A stretch of DNA of 8,135 bases from an uncultured Bacteroidales bacterium. Its GTDB lineage: Bacteria; Bacteroidota; Bacteroidia; Bacteroidales; Muribaculaceae. The notes under the pieces were generated by a model that saw only the letters and a program-made list of their open reading frames with translations, did no database searches and had not been told where the DNA came from. A program made the translations under genes and the position numbers. The stretch spans positions 1 through 8,135 of the forward strand of contig CALZQD010000066.1 of the NCBI GenBank assembly GCA_945828175.1, given 5' to 3'. Shown piece by piece: positions 1-6,752 of the stretch (position 1 is its first letter; every line of letters begins with the position of its first letter).

Positions 1-129
1 GGCTACATGTTGTCTTACTGGCTCCCCGTCGCCATGCTCGCCTATCTGCTGTTCTACGCAGTGGCCGGCTCTAAGAACGTCAACACCGACATCCCCGTCG
101 AAGACGACGTCGACCCGCTCAATCTCTGA
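1..129 (+). CDS. C-terminal end of a membrane protein, probably a sugar MFS transporter (5' partial)
   Basis: The first 42 codons are open in frame 1 and end at a TGA at 127-129; the start lies outside the window. The visible part contains one hydrophobic segment (about residues 2-22, rich in Leu, Ala, Tyr and Phe), then a short polar, acidic cytoplasmic-type tail that includes SKNVNTDIPVEDD. A last transmembrane helix followed by a short acidic tail fits the C-terminus of a major facilitator superfamily transporter, perhaps of the fucose/glucose-galactose permease group common in Bacteroidales. A sugar transporter would suit a transketolase neighbour, although a terminator separates the two. 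Family assignment is inference from a very short fragment; any polytopic membrane protein remains possible. Confidence 0.5.
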   Translation, partial: GYMLSYWLPVAMLAYLLFYAVAGSKNVNTDIPVEDDVDPLNL

Positions 130-157
130 TAACATCAACCTGATATAAGGCAATGAT

Positions 158-192
158 AGGCCCGCGGCACACAGTCGCGGGCCTGTTTTTTT
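158..192 (+). terminator. Rho-independent terminator after the membrane-protein gene
   Basis: A perfect 9-bp GC-rich stem is formed by 158-166 (aggcccgcg) and 176-184 (cgcgggcct), with a 9-base loop. A G and a run of seven T (186-192) follow. It sits 28 bases after the upstream stop codon and before the transketolase promoter, so it should end the transporter transcript and insulate tkt. Confidence 0.93.
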
Positions 193-242
193 CTAAACTT
201 TCGCCTCCGGCAGGGCGTTGTTTATAAAATCAAGCGTAAAAA

Positions 243-274
243 ATTGCCACATTGGGCCAAATGTTGTAATTTTG
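243..274 (+). promoter_or_regulatory. Bacteroidota-type -33/-7 promoter for transketolase
   Basis: TAATTTTG at 267-274 matches the -7 consensus TAnnTTTG exactly. ATTG at 243-246 fits the -33 TTTG element in three of four bases, with a 20-base spacer. The predicted transcript begins near 278-281, leaving a leader of about 26-29 bases before the ATG at 307. Because the -33 box covers the TTG codon at 244, that codon cannot be the tkt start. Confidence 0.75.
249..264 (+). promoter_or_regulatory. Imperfect palindrome in the tkt promoter spacer (candidate operator)
   Basis: The 16-base stretch acattgggccaaatgt is complementary to itself at seven of eight paired positions; only g254/a259 mismatch. 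It lies entirely between the -33 and -7 boxes, where a bound dimeric regulator would block RNA polymerase. No regulator is identified, so an operator role is inference. Confidence 0.3.
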
Positions 275-306
275 AACAAAATTTTAACACAACATCGTTA
301 GTTTTA

Positions 307-2337
307 ATGGAATCCAACGTATTAACTCACGCAGCCAACAATATAAGAATATTGACTGCCGCCATGGTCGAAAAAGCCAAGTCGGGTCATCCCGGCGGAG
401 CTATGGGAGGTGCTGACTTCGTCAATGTGCTTTACTCGAAATTCCTTGTAACAGATCCCGACGACCCGACATGGTTCGGACGCGACAGGTTTTTCCTCGA
501 CCCGGGCCATATGTCGCCGATGCTCTACTCGGTTCTGGCACTGACCGGCAAATATACGTTGGCCGAGCTACAGCAATTCCGCCAGTGGGGCAGCGTCACG
601 CCGGGCCACCCCGAAGTCGACCCCTCGCGCGGCATTGAAAACACCTCGGGCCCGCTGGGCCAGGGCCACACGATGGCCGTCGGCGCCGCAATCGCCGAAC
701 GCTTCCTCGCCGCCCGCTTCGGCGAAGTCGTGGCTCACAAGACCTACGCTTTCATCTCTGACGGCGGCATCCAGGAGGAAATCTCGCAGGGCGCCGGCCG
801 CATCGCAGGCTATCTCGGCCTGTCGAACCTGATAATGTTCTACGACAGCAACAAGGTGCAGCTCTCGACCGACGTCGACGAGGTCGACCGCGAGGACTAC
901 GCCGCCAAATACCGCGCATGGCACTGGCATGTAATCGAAATTGACGGCAACGACCCCGTCGCCATCGCCGACGCCCTCACGCGCGCGCATAATGAAAAGG
1001 AGAAACCGGTGCTCATCATCGGCAACACCCGCATGGGCCTCGGCGCCGTCACAGCCGACGGCAAAAACTTCGAGGGCCAGTGCTCGACCCACGGCCAGCC
1101 CCTGAGCAAATCGGGCGCCGACGTCAACGCCACGATAAGAAACCTCGGCGGTGACCCCGAGAATCCCTGGGTCATCTTCGACGACGTCGCCGAGCTCTAC
1201 GCCCGACGCAACGACGAGCTGCGCAAGATCGTCGCACGCCGCCGCGAGGAGTTTGCCCGCTGGAGCGAGACCAACCCCGACAAGGCCGCCACGCTCAAGA
1301 GCTATCTCGAAGGCCGCCTGCCCGAAATCGACTACCGCGCCATCGCCCACAAGGCCAACGTCGCCACCCGCACGGCTTCGGCCGACGTGCTCTCGGTGCT
1401 CGGCGAGAAGGTCGGCAACATGATTGTCGGCTCGGCCGACCTCGCCAACAGCGACAAGACCGAGGCCTTCCTCAAGAAGACCGGCGCCTTTGTCAACGGC
1501 GACTTCAGCGGCGCGTTTATCCACGCCGGCGTGTCAGAGCTGACGCTGGCAGCCATCTGCAACGGCATCGCCCTTCACGGAGGCGTCTACGCTGCCTGCG
1601 CTACATTCTTCGTCTTCTCTGACTATATGAAACCGGCGATGCGCATGTCGGCGCTGATGTCGCTCCCGGTCAAATATATCTGGTCGCACGACGCCTTCCG
1701 CGTCGGCGAGGACGGCCCGCCCCACGAGCCTGTCGAGCAGGAAGCACAGCGGCGTCTGCACGCAGAGATCACCAACTTCGAGGGCCGTCCGTCGATGCTC
1801 GCCCTGCGTCCCGCCGACAGCGCCGAGACGACGATAGCCTGGGAAATGGCGATGGAAAACAAAGAGACCCCGTCGGCTCTCGTGCTCACCCGCCAGGATG
1901 TCTCCGACCTGCCCTCACAGAGCGGCGACCGCTACGCCGACGCCCTCGGCACACGCCGCGGCGGCTACACCGTCATCAAATCACAGTCGCCCGAGGTCAT
2001 TCTCGTCGCCAACGGCTCTGAAGTGTCGCTCCTCTGCAACGTAGCCGAACTTCTGAAAGCCGAAGGCATAAGCGCCAATGTCGTGTCGATGCCGTCATCG
2101 GGTCTGTTCAACATCCAGGACGAGGCCTACCGTCTGTCAGTCCTGCCTGCCGGACTGCCCCACTTCGGTCTCACAGCCGGACTGCCCGTCACCATCAAGC
2201 TCATCAACGGCTTCAACGGCAAAGTATACGGACTGAGCCGCTTCGGCGCCTCGGCCCCGTATAAAGTGCTGGACGAAAAATTCGGCTTCACGCCCGAGAA
2301 CATTCTCCATGAGGTCAAAAAATACCTTGGACGCTGA
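307..2337 (+). CDS. tkt: Transketolase
   Basis: Thiamine-diphosphate enzyme of the cytosolic non-oxidative pentose phosphate pathway. It moves two-carbon units from ketoses such as xylulose 5-phosphate to aldoses such as ribose 5-phosphate or erythrose 4-phosphate. The 676-residue length is normal. The N-terminal diphosphate/Mg-binding domain shows SGHPGGAMGG (H28), DPGH (H68), TPGHPE (H101), a cofactor motif SDGG (D152) with SN at 181-182, and THG (H262). The pyrimidine-binding domain has the expected catalytic glutamate E411 in GVSELT and H473 in GEDGPPHEPVEQ. The C-terminal domain ends in KKYLGR. I chose ATG 307 over TTG 244 because a promoter overlaps the latter and homologues begin near this residue. 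No Shine-Dalgarno is evident. Oddities: Pro472 where Ser/Thr is usual, and Ser151 where the first Gly of GDG is usual. No rpiB follows. Confidence 0.97.
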   Translation: MESNVLTHAANNIRILTAAMVEKAKSGHPGGAMGGADFVNVLYSKFLVTDPDDPTWFGRDRFFLDPGHMSPMLYSVLALTGKYTLAELQQFRQWGSVTPGHPEVDPSRGIENTSGPLGQGHTMAVGAAIAERFLAARFGEVVAHKTYAFISDGGIQEEISQGAGRIAGYLGLSNLIMFYDSNKVQLSTDVDEVDREDYAAKYRAWHWHVIEIDGNDPVAIADALTRAHNEKEKPVLIIGNTRMGLGAVTADGKNFEGQCSTHGQPLSKSGADVNATIRNLGGDPENPWVIFDDVAELYARRNDELRKIVARRREEFARWSETNPDKAATLKSYLEGRLPEIDYRAIAHKANVATRTASADVLSVLGEKVGNMIVGSADLANSDKTEAFLKKTGAFVNGDFSGAFIHAGVSELTLAAICNGIALHGGVYAACATFFVFSDYMKPAMRMSALMSLPVKYIWSHDAFRVGEDGPPHEPVEQEAQRRLHAEITNFEGRPSMLALRPADSAETTIAWEMAMENKETPSALVLTRQDVSDLPSQSGDRYADALGTRRGGYTVIKSQSPEVILVANGSEVSLLCNVAELLKAEGISANVVSMPSSGLFNIQDEAYRLSVLPAGLPHFGLTAGLPVTIKLINGFNGKVYGLSRFGASAPYKVLDEKFGFTPENILHEVKKYLGR

Positions 2338-2394
2338 AAAACAGACCAATTCTGATAAAAAACAATAGTCACACAGAACATTTTTTATTATTTT

Positions 2395-2426
2395 TTAGTT
2401 TAAATAAGAAAAAAGTGTTAACTTAG
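2395..2426 (+). promoter_or_regulatory. Probable promoter for the OmpA-family gene, in an AT-rich gap
   Basis: The 145-base gap after tkt is strongly AT-rich, unlike the flanking genes. TAACTTAG at 2419-2426 matches TAnnTTTG at all but one fixed position, and TTAG at 2395-2398 lies 20 bases upstream as a -33 candidate with the same T-to-A change. The T-rich run at 2384-2396 could act as an UP-like element. The predicted leader is about 50 bases, A/U-rich and without Shine-Dalgarno, as is common for abundant outer-membrane proteins in this phylum. I see no convincing hairpin terminator for tkt here. Confidence 0.45.
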
Positions 2427-2482
2427 CGCATCCAAATAGGCTTAAAATATAACTAAATCAATTCTAAATAATTCATCATCTT

Positions 2483-3673
2483 ATGAAAAAAGCCACAATT
2501 TTAGCACTTGCTTGCGTCCTTTTCATGGGACAGGCTGCTGTAGCACAGGAATCTGCAAAGGAGATTACCTATGTTAACGATCCCTCGCAAGGCTATCTGT
2601 TCAACCGTTTCCAGGATAACTGGTTTATCACAGCTGAAGGCGGTGCCGGCATCTATTTCTCAAGCTTCGACTCGAAGCGCAACCTTATGGACCGCTTCTC
2701 ACCCGCAGCTTCAATCTATGTAGGCAAATGGTTCAGCCCGATTATCGGTCTCCGCGCCGGCATCAACTATCTCGGCATCAAAGGCCTGACCGAAAACAGC
2801 GGCTACGGCCTCGTCAACGAGCATATGACAGACGGACTCTATAAAGAGAAATTCAATCTCTTCGGCCCGCAATTAGACGTCATGCTCAACCTCACCAACT
2901 GGTGGTGTGGCTATCGTCCCGGCCGCATCTACAACGCAACTCTCTATGGCGGTGCAGGTGCATTCGTGACATTTGCCAAAAACGACGAGAACAAATGGAA
3001 ACACGTATCTGACGACTTCCTCGATGTCCGCGCCGGTCTTATCAACTCGTTCAGAGTAAGCGAGCAGGTCCAGCTCTCACTCGACCTCCGTGTCAACATG
3101 TTCAAAGGCCCGAGCAACTTCCAGAACGGCAGCACAAAACTTTGCGGCGACCTTCAGGCTTACTTCGGCGTAACTTATAACTTCAAGAACCGCGAATGGA
3201 GCACACCCGTTGTTCCCGTTTGCCCCGAACCCGAAAACTGCGACGCACTCCGCGCACGTCTCGCTGCAGCTGACGCCCGCATCGCCGACCTCGAAGCACA
3301 GCTCCGCGACTGCCTCAACCGTCCCGTCGAGAAAGTTACAGAAAAAGGCCCGCTTGCAACTATCTACTACCCCATCGGCGTTTCTCGCCTGACCCGTGAA
3401 GACCGCAACATCCTCGGCGCCATCGCCAACGTGATGATTGCAAACCCCAACACTCACTACACCCTCACAGGCTGGGCCGACAACTACACCGGTACAGAGC
3501 AGATCAACATCCGTCTCCGCAAAAACCGTGTTGCAGGCGTTGAGAAACAGCTCATCAAAAACGGCGTTCCCGCTTCTCAGCTGACCGCTACAACCAACAA
3601 CGGCAGCCTCTGCGACCTCGGCGAAAAATTCGTCGCTCTCGACCGCGCCGTCACAATCGAAGAGACAAAATAA
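2483..3673 (+). CDS. OmpA-family outer-membrane porin with peptidoglycan-binding domain
   Basis: A 396-residue envelope protein expected to span the outer membrane and tether it to the cell wall. A signal peptide covers about residues 1-21 (Lys-Lys start, hydrophobic core, AVAQ cleavage region). Residues about 45-235 alternate polar and aromatic/hydrophobic residues, with Gly-rich strands (AEGGAGIYF, LYGGAGAFVTF, LQAYFGVTYNF), as in an eight-stranded OmpA-like barrel. A Pro-rich hinge (TPVVPVCPEP) leads into a short coiled coil (about 253-279). The OmpA C-terminal domain runs from about 290 to 396. Within it D333 (GWAD) and R349 (KNRV) match the Asp and Arg that bind diaminopimelate in the family. 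The NxxLSxxRA consensus is degenerate here (NIRLRKNRVAGV). The gene appears to be a single transcription unit between its own promoter and terminator. It is probably highly expressed. Confidence 0.9.
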   Translation: MKKATILALACVLFMGQAAVAQESAKEITYVNDPSQGYLFNRFQDNWFITAEGGAGIYFSSFDSKRNLMDRFSPAASIYVGKWFSPIIGLRAGINYLGIKGLTENSGYGLVNEHMTDGLYKEKFNLFGPQLDVMLNLTNWWCGYRPGRIYNATLYGGAGAFVTFAKNDENKWKHVSDDFLDVRAGLINSFRVSEQVQLSLDLRVNMFKGPSNFQNGSTKLCGDLQAYFGVTYNFKNREWSTPVVPVCPEPENCDALRARLAAADARIADLEAQLRDCLNRPVEKVTEKGPLATIYYPIGVSRLTREDRNILGAIANVMIANPNTHYTLTGWADNYTGTEQINIRLRKNRVAGVEKQLIKNGVPASQLTATTNNGSLCDLGEKFVALDRAVTIEETK

Positions 3674-3699
3674 GCATAAATCAAATCGATTATAACCGA

Positions 3700-3738
3700 C
3701 AGGCCGCTCCCGCAAGGGATGCGGCCTGTTTGTTTTTT
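3700..3738 (+). terminator. Intrinsic terminator with GNRA tetraloop after the OmpA gene
   Basis: The stem pairs 3700-3707 (caggccgc) with 3721-3728 (gcggcctg). A second 4-bp helix, 3708-3711 with 3716-3719, sits above it across one bulged base (T3720). The loop is GCAA (3712-3715), a stable GNRA type. The tract tttgtttttt (3729-3738) follows directly. It begins 27 bases after the stop codon. The T-tract overlaps the -33 element of the next promoter. Confidence 0.93.
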
Positions 3739-3759
3739 GCGATTATTTGATTATCTTTG
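3729..3759 (+). promoter_or_regulatory. Consensus -33/-7 promoter for the first phosphatase
   Basis: TTTG (3729-3732), a spacer of exactly 19 bases and TATCTTTG (3752-3759) reproduce the Bacteroidota consensus without mismatch. Predicted initiation is near 3763-3766, giving a leader of only about 12-15 bases before ATG 3778. The -7 box covers the TTG at 3757, which rules out that codon as a start. Confidence 0.88.
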
Positions 3760-3777
3760 CCTAAACTAATTACAATC

Positions 3778-5094
3778 ATGAGAAATAAGATAATACTTTT
3801 TGCTATTGCCCTGACCTCGCTCGTCCCCGCCGCACAGGCCCAGACGACTCCCGCCGAAGTCATCGAGACACCCGCCAAAGCCGGCGGCGTCTACTATGCC
3901 TACCCCGTCGAAACATCGCTCAACACGCCAGCGCCTAAAGGCTATAAACCATTTTATATCAGCCACTACGGTCGCCACGGCTCGCGCTATCTGACAAGCG
4001 ACAAAGACTATACCCGCCCGCTCGGCAAGCTGCGTCTCGCCAAGGAACGCGGCGCCCTGACACCCTACGGCGAGGACGTCCTCAACCGCCTCGAAGCCGT
4101 CTGGGGCATGGCTGAGGGCCGCATCGGCGAGCTCACCGAGCTCGGCGCCAAGCAGCACCGCGGTATCTCGAAGCGCATGTATAATTCATACCCCGAAGTC
4201 TTCGCCGGCAAGCCCGAAATAACGGCAGCCTCGACCGTCATCATGCGCTGCGCCCACTCGATGTTTGCCTTCGTCGAGGGCCTCAAGGAAATCGACCCGT
4301 CGCTGGTCATCCCCCGCGAATCGTCGCAGCGCAACATGGTCTACCTGAGCTATAACGACAAAAAATCGTGGCCATGCACAAGCCACGACGCCGAATGGTA
4401 TCAGAACTACCGCAAATTCCGTCACGAGATGGTGAAGCCCGACCGCCTTGTCGACACGCTCTTCTGCGACAGCACTTTCGTGCGCGGCTTCATCGACCCT
4501 GAGGAGATTGCCGCCGACCTGTATTATGTCACCGTCGGCCAGCAGAACCTCGACAGCGACATCACATTCGACGACCTCTTCACTCCCGAAGAGCTCTTCG
4601 ACCTCTGGCAGGTCGCCAACTTCAGATTCTACTCGCGCAACTCATCGTATCCCCCGGCCCGCGGACTGATGGTCGACAACGCCAAGAATCTTGCCTCGAA
4701 CATCCTCGAGGGCGCCGAGAAATATATCGCCGAGGGCAAAAACGGCGCGACGCTGCGCTTCGGCCACGACGGCAACATCATCCCCTTCATCGCCTTGATG
4801 CGTCTCGGCGGTAAAGCAACCTACTGCACAAATCCGTACGAGCTCTATAAAGACTACAGCGACTTCACAATCTGCCCGATGGGCGCCAACTTCCAGATGG
4901 TGCTCTTCAAGAACAAGCAGGGCGACGTCATCGCCAAGTTCATGCTCAACGAGCGCGAGGTGCCGCTGGCAATCGAGAGCGACATCTATCCCTTCTACCG
5001 CTGGGACGACGTCAAGAAATATTTCGAGGACGCCATCGCCATCCCGAGCGTCGAGGTCATGGATGCCGCGCTGAAAGCTCAGGCCAACGACTGA
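3778..5094 (+). CDS. Secreted histidine phosphatase, MINPP/phytase-like (paralogue 1, HDG type)
   Basis: Branch-2 histidine phosphatase (His_Phos_2 fold) of 438 residues that should hydrolyse phosphomonoesters through a phosphohistidine intermediate. A signal peptide covers residues 1-21 (AQA before Gln22), so it acts in the periplasm or beyond. The nucleophile motif is YGRHGSRY with H67; Leu follows where RHGxRxP has Pro. The late motif is RFGHDGN with H330-D331, resembling the His-Asp donor of acid phosphatases and phytases rather than the His-Ala-Glu of MINPP enzymes. It aligns over its length with the gene at 5406, including a shared C-terminal block (MGANFQMVLFK; LNEREVPL). ATG 3778 is preferred to TTG 3757 because the latter lies inside the -7 promoter box and would spoil the signal peptide. 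Substrate is unknown; inositol phosphates are a family-based guess. Confidence 0.88.
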   Translation: MRNKIILFAIALTSLVPAAQAQTTPAEVIETPAKAGGVYYAYPVETSLNTPAPKGYKPFYISHYGRHGSRYLTSDKDYTRPLGKLRLAKERGALTPYGEDVLNRLEAVWGMAEGRIGELTELGAKQHRGISKRMYNSYPEVFAGKPEITAASTVIMRCAHSMFAFVEGLKEIDPSLVIPRESSQRNMVYLSYNDKKSWPCTSHDAEWYQNYRKFRHEMVKPDRLVDTLFCDSTFVRGFIDPEEIAADLYYVTVGQQNLDSDITFDDLFTPEELFDLWQVANFRFYSRNSSYPPARGLMVDNAKNLASNILEGAEKYIAEGKNGATLRFGHDGNIIPFIALMRLGGKATYCTNPYELYKDYSDFTICPMGANFQMVLFKNKQGDVIAKFMLNEREVPLAIESDIYPFYRWDDVKKYFEDAIAIPSVEVMDAALKAQAND

Positions 5095-5106
5095 GCCGGC
5101 GCTCAG
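5091..5106. other. Palindrome holding two convergent stop codons
   Basis: The sequence ctgagccggcgctcag forms a 6-bp stem around a 4-base loop (cggc). The TGA at 5092-5094 ends the upstream phosphatase and the complement of TCA at 5103-5105 ends the TPR gene, with only 8 bases between the stops. There is no T-tract on either side, so it is at best a weak bidirectional terminator. Confidence 0.5.
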
Positions 5107-5360
5107 GGATTGTAAAGGTCCTTGTTGAAAAAGTTCATGACGTCGCGCGCGATCGTTAGCGCGGCAGCCGCGGGCGAGGCGGCGTTGAGAGCCACGGCGC
5201 GCTCATAATCGCTTATGGCCTGCGACTTCCGGCCGAGGCGCCAATAGAGCCGCCCGCGCTGATAATAGAGATTGTCGTCGTCGGGATTGGCCGCGATTTC
5301 CGACGTCAGGCGCGCGAGTTCGGCGGCGAAGTCAACTTCAGCTTGATTTTTATCGTTCAT
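5103..5360 (-). CDS. Small tetratricopeptide repeat (TPR) protein
   Basis: An 85-residue protein, probably cytoplasmic because no signal peptide is visible. One TPR unit is clear at about residues 30-64: LYYQRGRLYWRLGR, then QAISDYERAVALNAAS, with the Leu, Gly, Tyr, Ala and Ala positions of the consensus. A helical, acidic N-terminus (about 8-24) probably adds a preceding half-repeat, and a capping helix leads into the tail FFNKDLYNP. I recall similar short single-TPR proteins with a related FxNKD-YN tail in Bacteroidales. TPRs bind other proteins; no partner is evident here. An in-frame stop (complement of 5364-5366) two codons before the ATG fixes the start. The gene is convergent with the upstream phosphatase and divergent from the downstream one, inside a shared 45-base gap. 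Confidence 0.82.
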   Translation of the reverse strand: MNDKNQAEVDFAAELARLTSEIAANPDDDNLYYQRGRLYWRLGRKSQAISDYERAVALNAASPAAAALTIARDVMNFFNKDLYNP

Positions 5361-5382
5361 ATCTTAAGAAATTTCTACGCTA

Positions 5383-5390
5383 CAAATATA
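5383..5390 (-). promoter_or_regulatory. -7 box for the TPR gene
   Basis: Read on the minus strand, this is TATATTTG, an exact TAnnTTTG match ending 22 bases before the start codon and predicting a leader of about 16-20 bases. The -33 position has only a T-rich stretch, inside the coding start of the divergent phosphatase. No clear plus-strand promoter for that phosphatase is visible in the same 45-base gap. Confidence 0.55.
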
Positions 5391-5405
5391 TAACAAATTC
5401 CGATT

Positions 5406-6668
5406 ATGAAAAGAATCATCTGCAGTCTGGCATCATTGTTCATCTGCGTCGGCCTCTATGCCGCCGACCCGACGGCGACTCACTACAGCGTCACTCAGTG
5501 CGAGGGCTCGCTCACACCCTACCCGACAGAAATCAGCGCCGTCGCTGTGCCCGACTCGCTCGAAGCCGTGATGATAAACCACGTCGGCCGCCACGGCTCG
5601 CGCTATCCGGCCTCAGGTTCAAACTGTTATAAGCTCGCCCGCGCACTCGCGACGGCCGACTCGCTGGGCACTATAACCCCGCTCGGACGCAAGCTGATGG
5701 CGCTCAACCTCGAGGTCATCAACCGCAGCAACGGTCAGTGGGGCGCGCTCGACTCGCTCGGCATGGCCGAACAGCGCGGCCTGGCACAGAGAATGTTCGA
5801 GGCTTTCCCGACGGTGTTCAAAGACGCCCGGGTCAGCGCCCTGTCGTCATACTCGCCGCGCTCGATGATGAGCATGTTCTCTTTCGTCCACCAGCTCGAC
5901 CGCCTCGACAACAAGCTCGAAATCAGCACTTCGACAGGCCGCAACAACTCCTATCTGATGCGTCCATTCGACGTCGATCAAGATTACATCGATTTCCGCC
6001 GCGACAACCTCTGGAAACCGGCCTACGACGCCTATTTCGAGCAGGTCTGCCCAACGGCGGCCATCACCCGCGTGCTCGGCAAGGACTACCCCTTTGACAA
6101 CGCCGCCCATTGGCGCGACCTCGCCATAACCGAGTATTACGTCCTCGCCGGCCTGTCGTGCATGAACGTCAGCGCCGACATCAGCGAATATCTCTCGGCC
6201 GACGAACTCAACGCCCTGTGGTCGTGCTTCAACCTGCGCCAGTATCTCCAGCGCACGGCGACGACCGTCTCGACCGTCCCCGCCGATATCGCCGCCGACC
6301 TGGTGCTCAACCTCATAGAGACCACCGACAATTTCATCGAAGGCACCGACAAGACCGCCGTCCGCCTGCGCTTCGGCCACGCCGAGACCGTCATGCCGCT
6401 CGTGTCGCTGCTCAAGCTGCCCGGATGCTACTACATTACCAACTACTTCGACACCGTGGCGCTCCACTGGCGTGATTTCGAGGTGGTTCCGATGGCCGCC
6501 AACGTCAGGATGATACTCTTCAAGGCCAAAAAGTCGGGGCGCTATTATCTGCGCGTCGACCTCAACGAGAAGCCCGTCACGCTCATCCCCAACAACGACG
6601 CCGTCTATCTGCCCTGGGGCGTTGCCCGCGACTACATGATGCGCTGCGTGCCTCTCTACGCTCAATAG
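5406..6668 (+). CDS. Secreted histidine phosphatase, MINPP-like (paralogue 2, HAE type)
   Basis: Branch-2 histidine phosphatase of 420 residues. A signal peptide covers residues 1-20 (hydrophobic core, LYAA before Asp21) with no lipobox, so it should be a soluble periplasmic or vesicle protein. The nucleophile motif is complete, GRHGSRYP with H63, and the late motif is RFGHAET with H325-A326-E327, the form typical of multiple inositol-polyphosphate phosphatases. Bacteroides MINPP enzymes are known to degrade phytate, so dephosphorylation of inositol phosphates is a reasonable but unproven role. It shares domain order with the gene at 3778 (RHGSRY, LRFGH, PMxAN, LFK, LNE). Start ATG 5406 lies 45 bases from the divergent TPR start and lacks a Shine-Dalgarno. 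I see no good -7 box, so it may depend on a non-consensus promoter. No obvious terminator follows. Confidence 0.88.
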   Translation: MKRIICSLASLFICVGLYAADPTATHYSVTQCEGSLTPYPTEISAVAVPDSLEAVMINHVGRHGSRYPASGSNCYKLARALATADSLGTITPLGRKLMALNLEVINRSNGQWGALDSLGMAEQRGLAQRMFEAFPTVFKDARVSALSSYSPRSMMSMFSFVHQLDRLDNKLEISTSTGRNNSYLMRPFDVDQDYIDFRRDNLWKPAYDAYFEQVCPTAAITRVLGKDYPFDNAAHWRDLAITEYYVLAGLSCMNVSADISEYLSADELNALWSCFNLRQYLQRTATTVSTVPADIAADLVLNLIETTDNFIEGTDKTAVRLRFGHAETVMPLVSLLKLPGCYYITNYFDTVALHWRDFEVVPMAANVRMILFKAKKSGRYYLRVDLNEKPVTLIPNNDAVYLPWGVARDYMMRCVPLYAQ

Positions 6669-6752
6669 AATGCAGCTGTGCGACAGCGATAAACGGCATC
6701 GATTAAATATCATTTAAGTCAACTGTGCAAGAATCACGCCCAATCATAGCCC

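Noticed and set aside
244..306. Upstream TTG start extending transketolase by 21 residues
   Set aside because: The -33/-7 promoter falls inside this extension, so it would not be on the transcript, and the added residues do not resemble the family.
568..1524. Long open frame on the minus strand (318 codons) opposite transketolase
   Set aside because: It lies wholly antisense to a clear tkt, is rich in Val, Gly, Ala and Asp as expected from GC-rich codons read backwards, and shows no domain or start signal.
3077..3715. Minus-strand open frame of 212 codons opposite the OmpA gene
   Set aside because: It is antisense to a gene with signal peptide, barrel and OmpA domain, it spans the terminator, and its composition is Val/Cys/Ala-rich shadow sequence.
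6675..6687. Small hairpin (gctgt / acagc) after the second phosphatase as a terminator
   Set aside because: The stem is only 5 bp with a 3-base loop and no T-tract follows.
5847..6713. Minus-strand open frame of 288 codons opposite the second phosphatase
   Set aside because: It has no recognisable domain or promoter and is fully explained by the codon bias of the sense gene.
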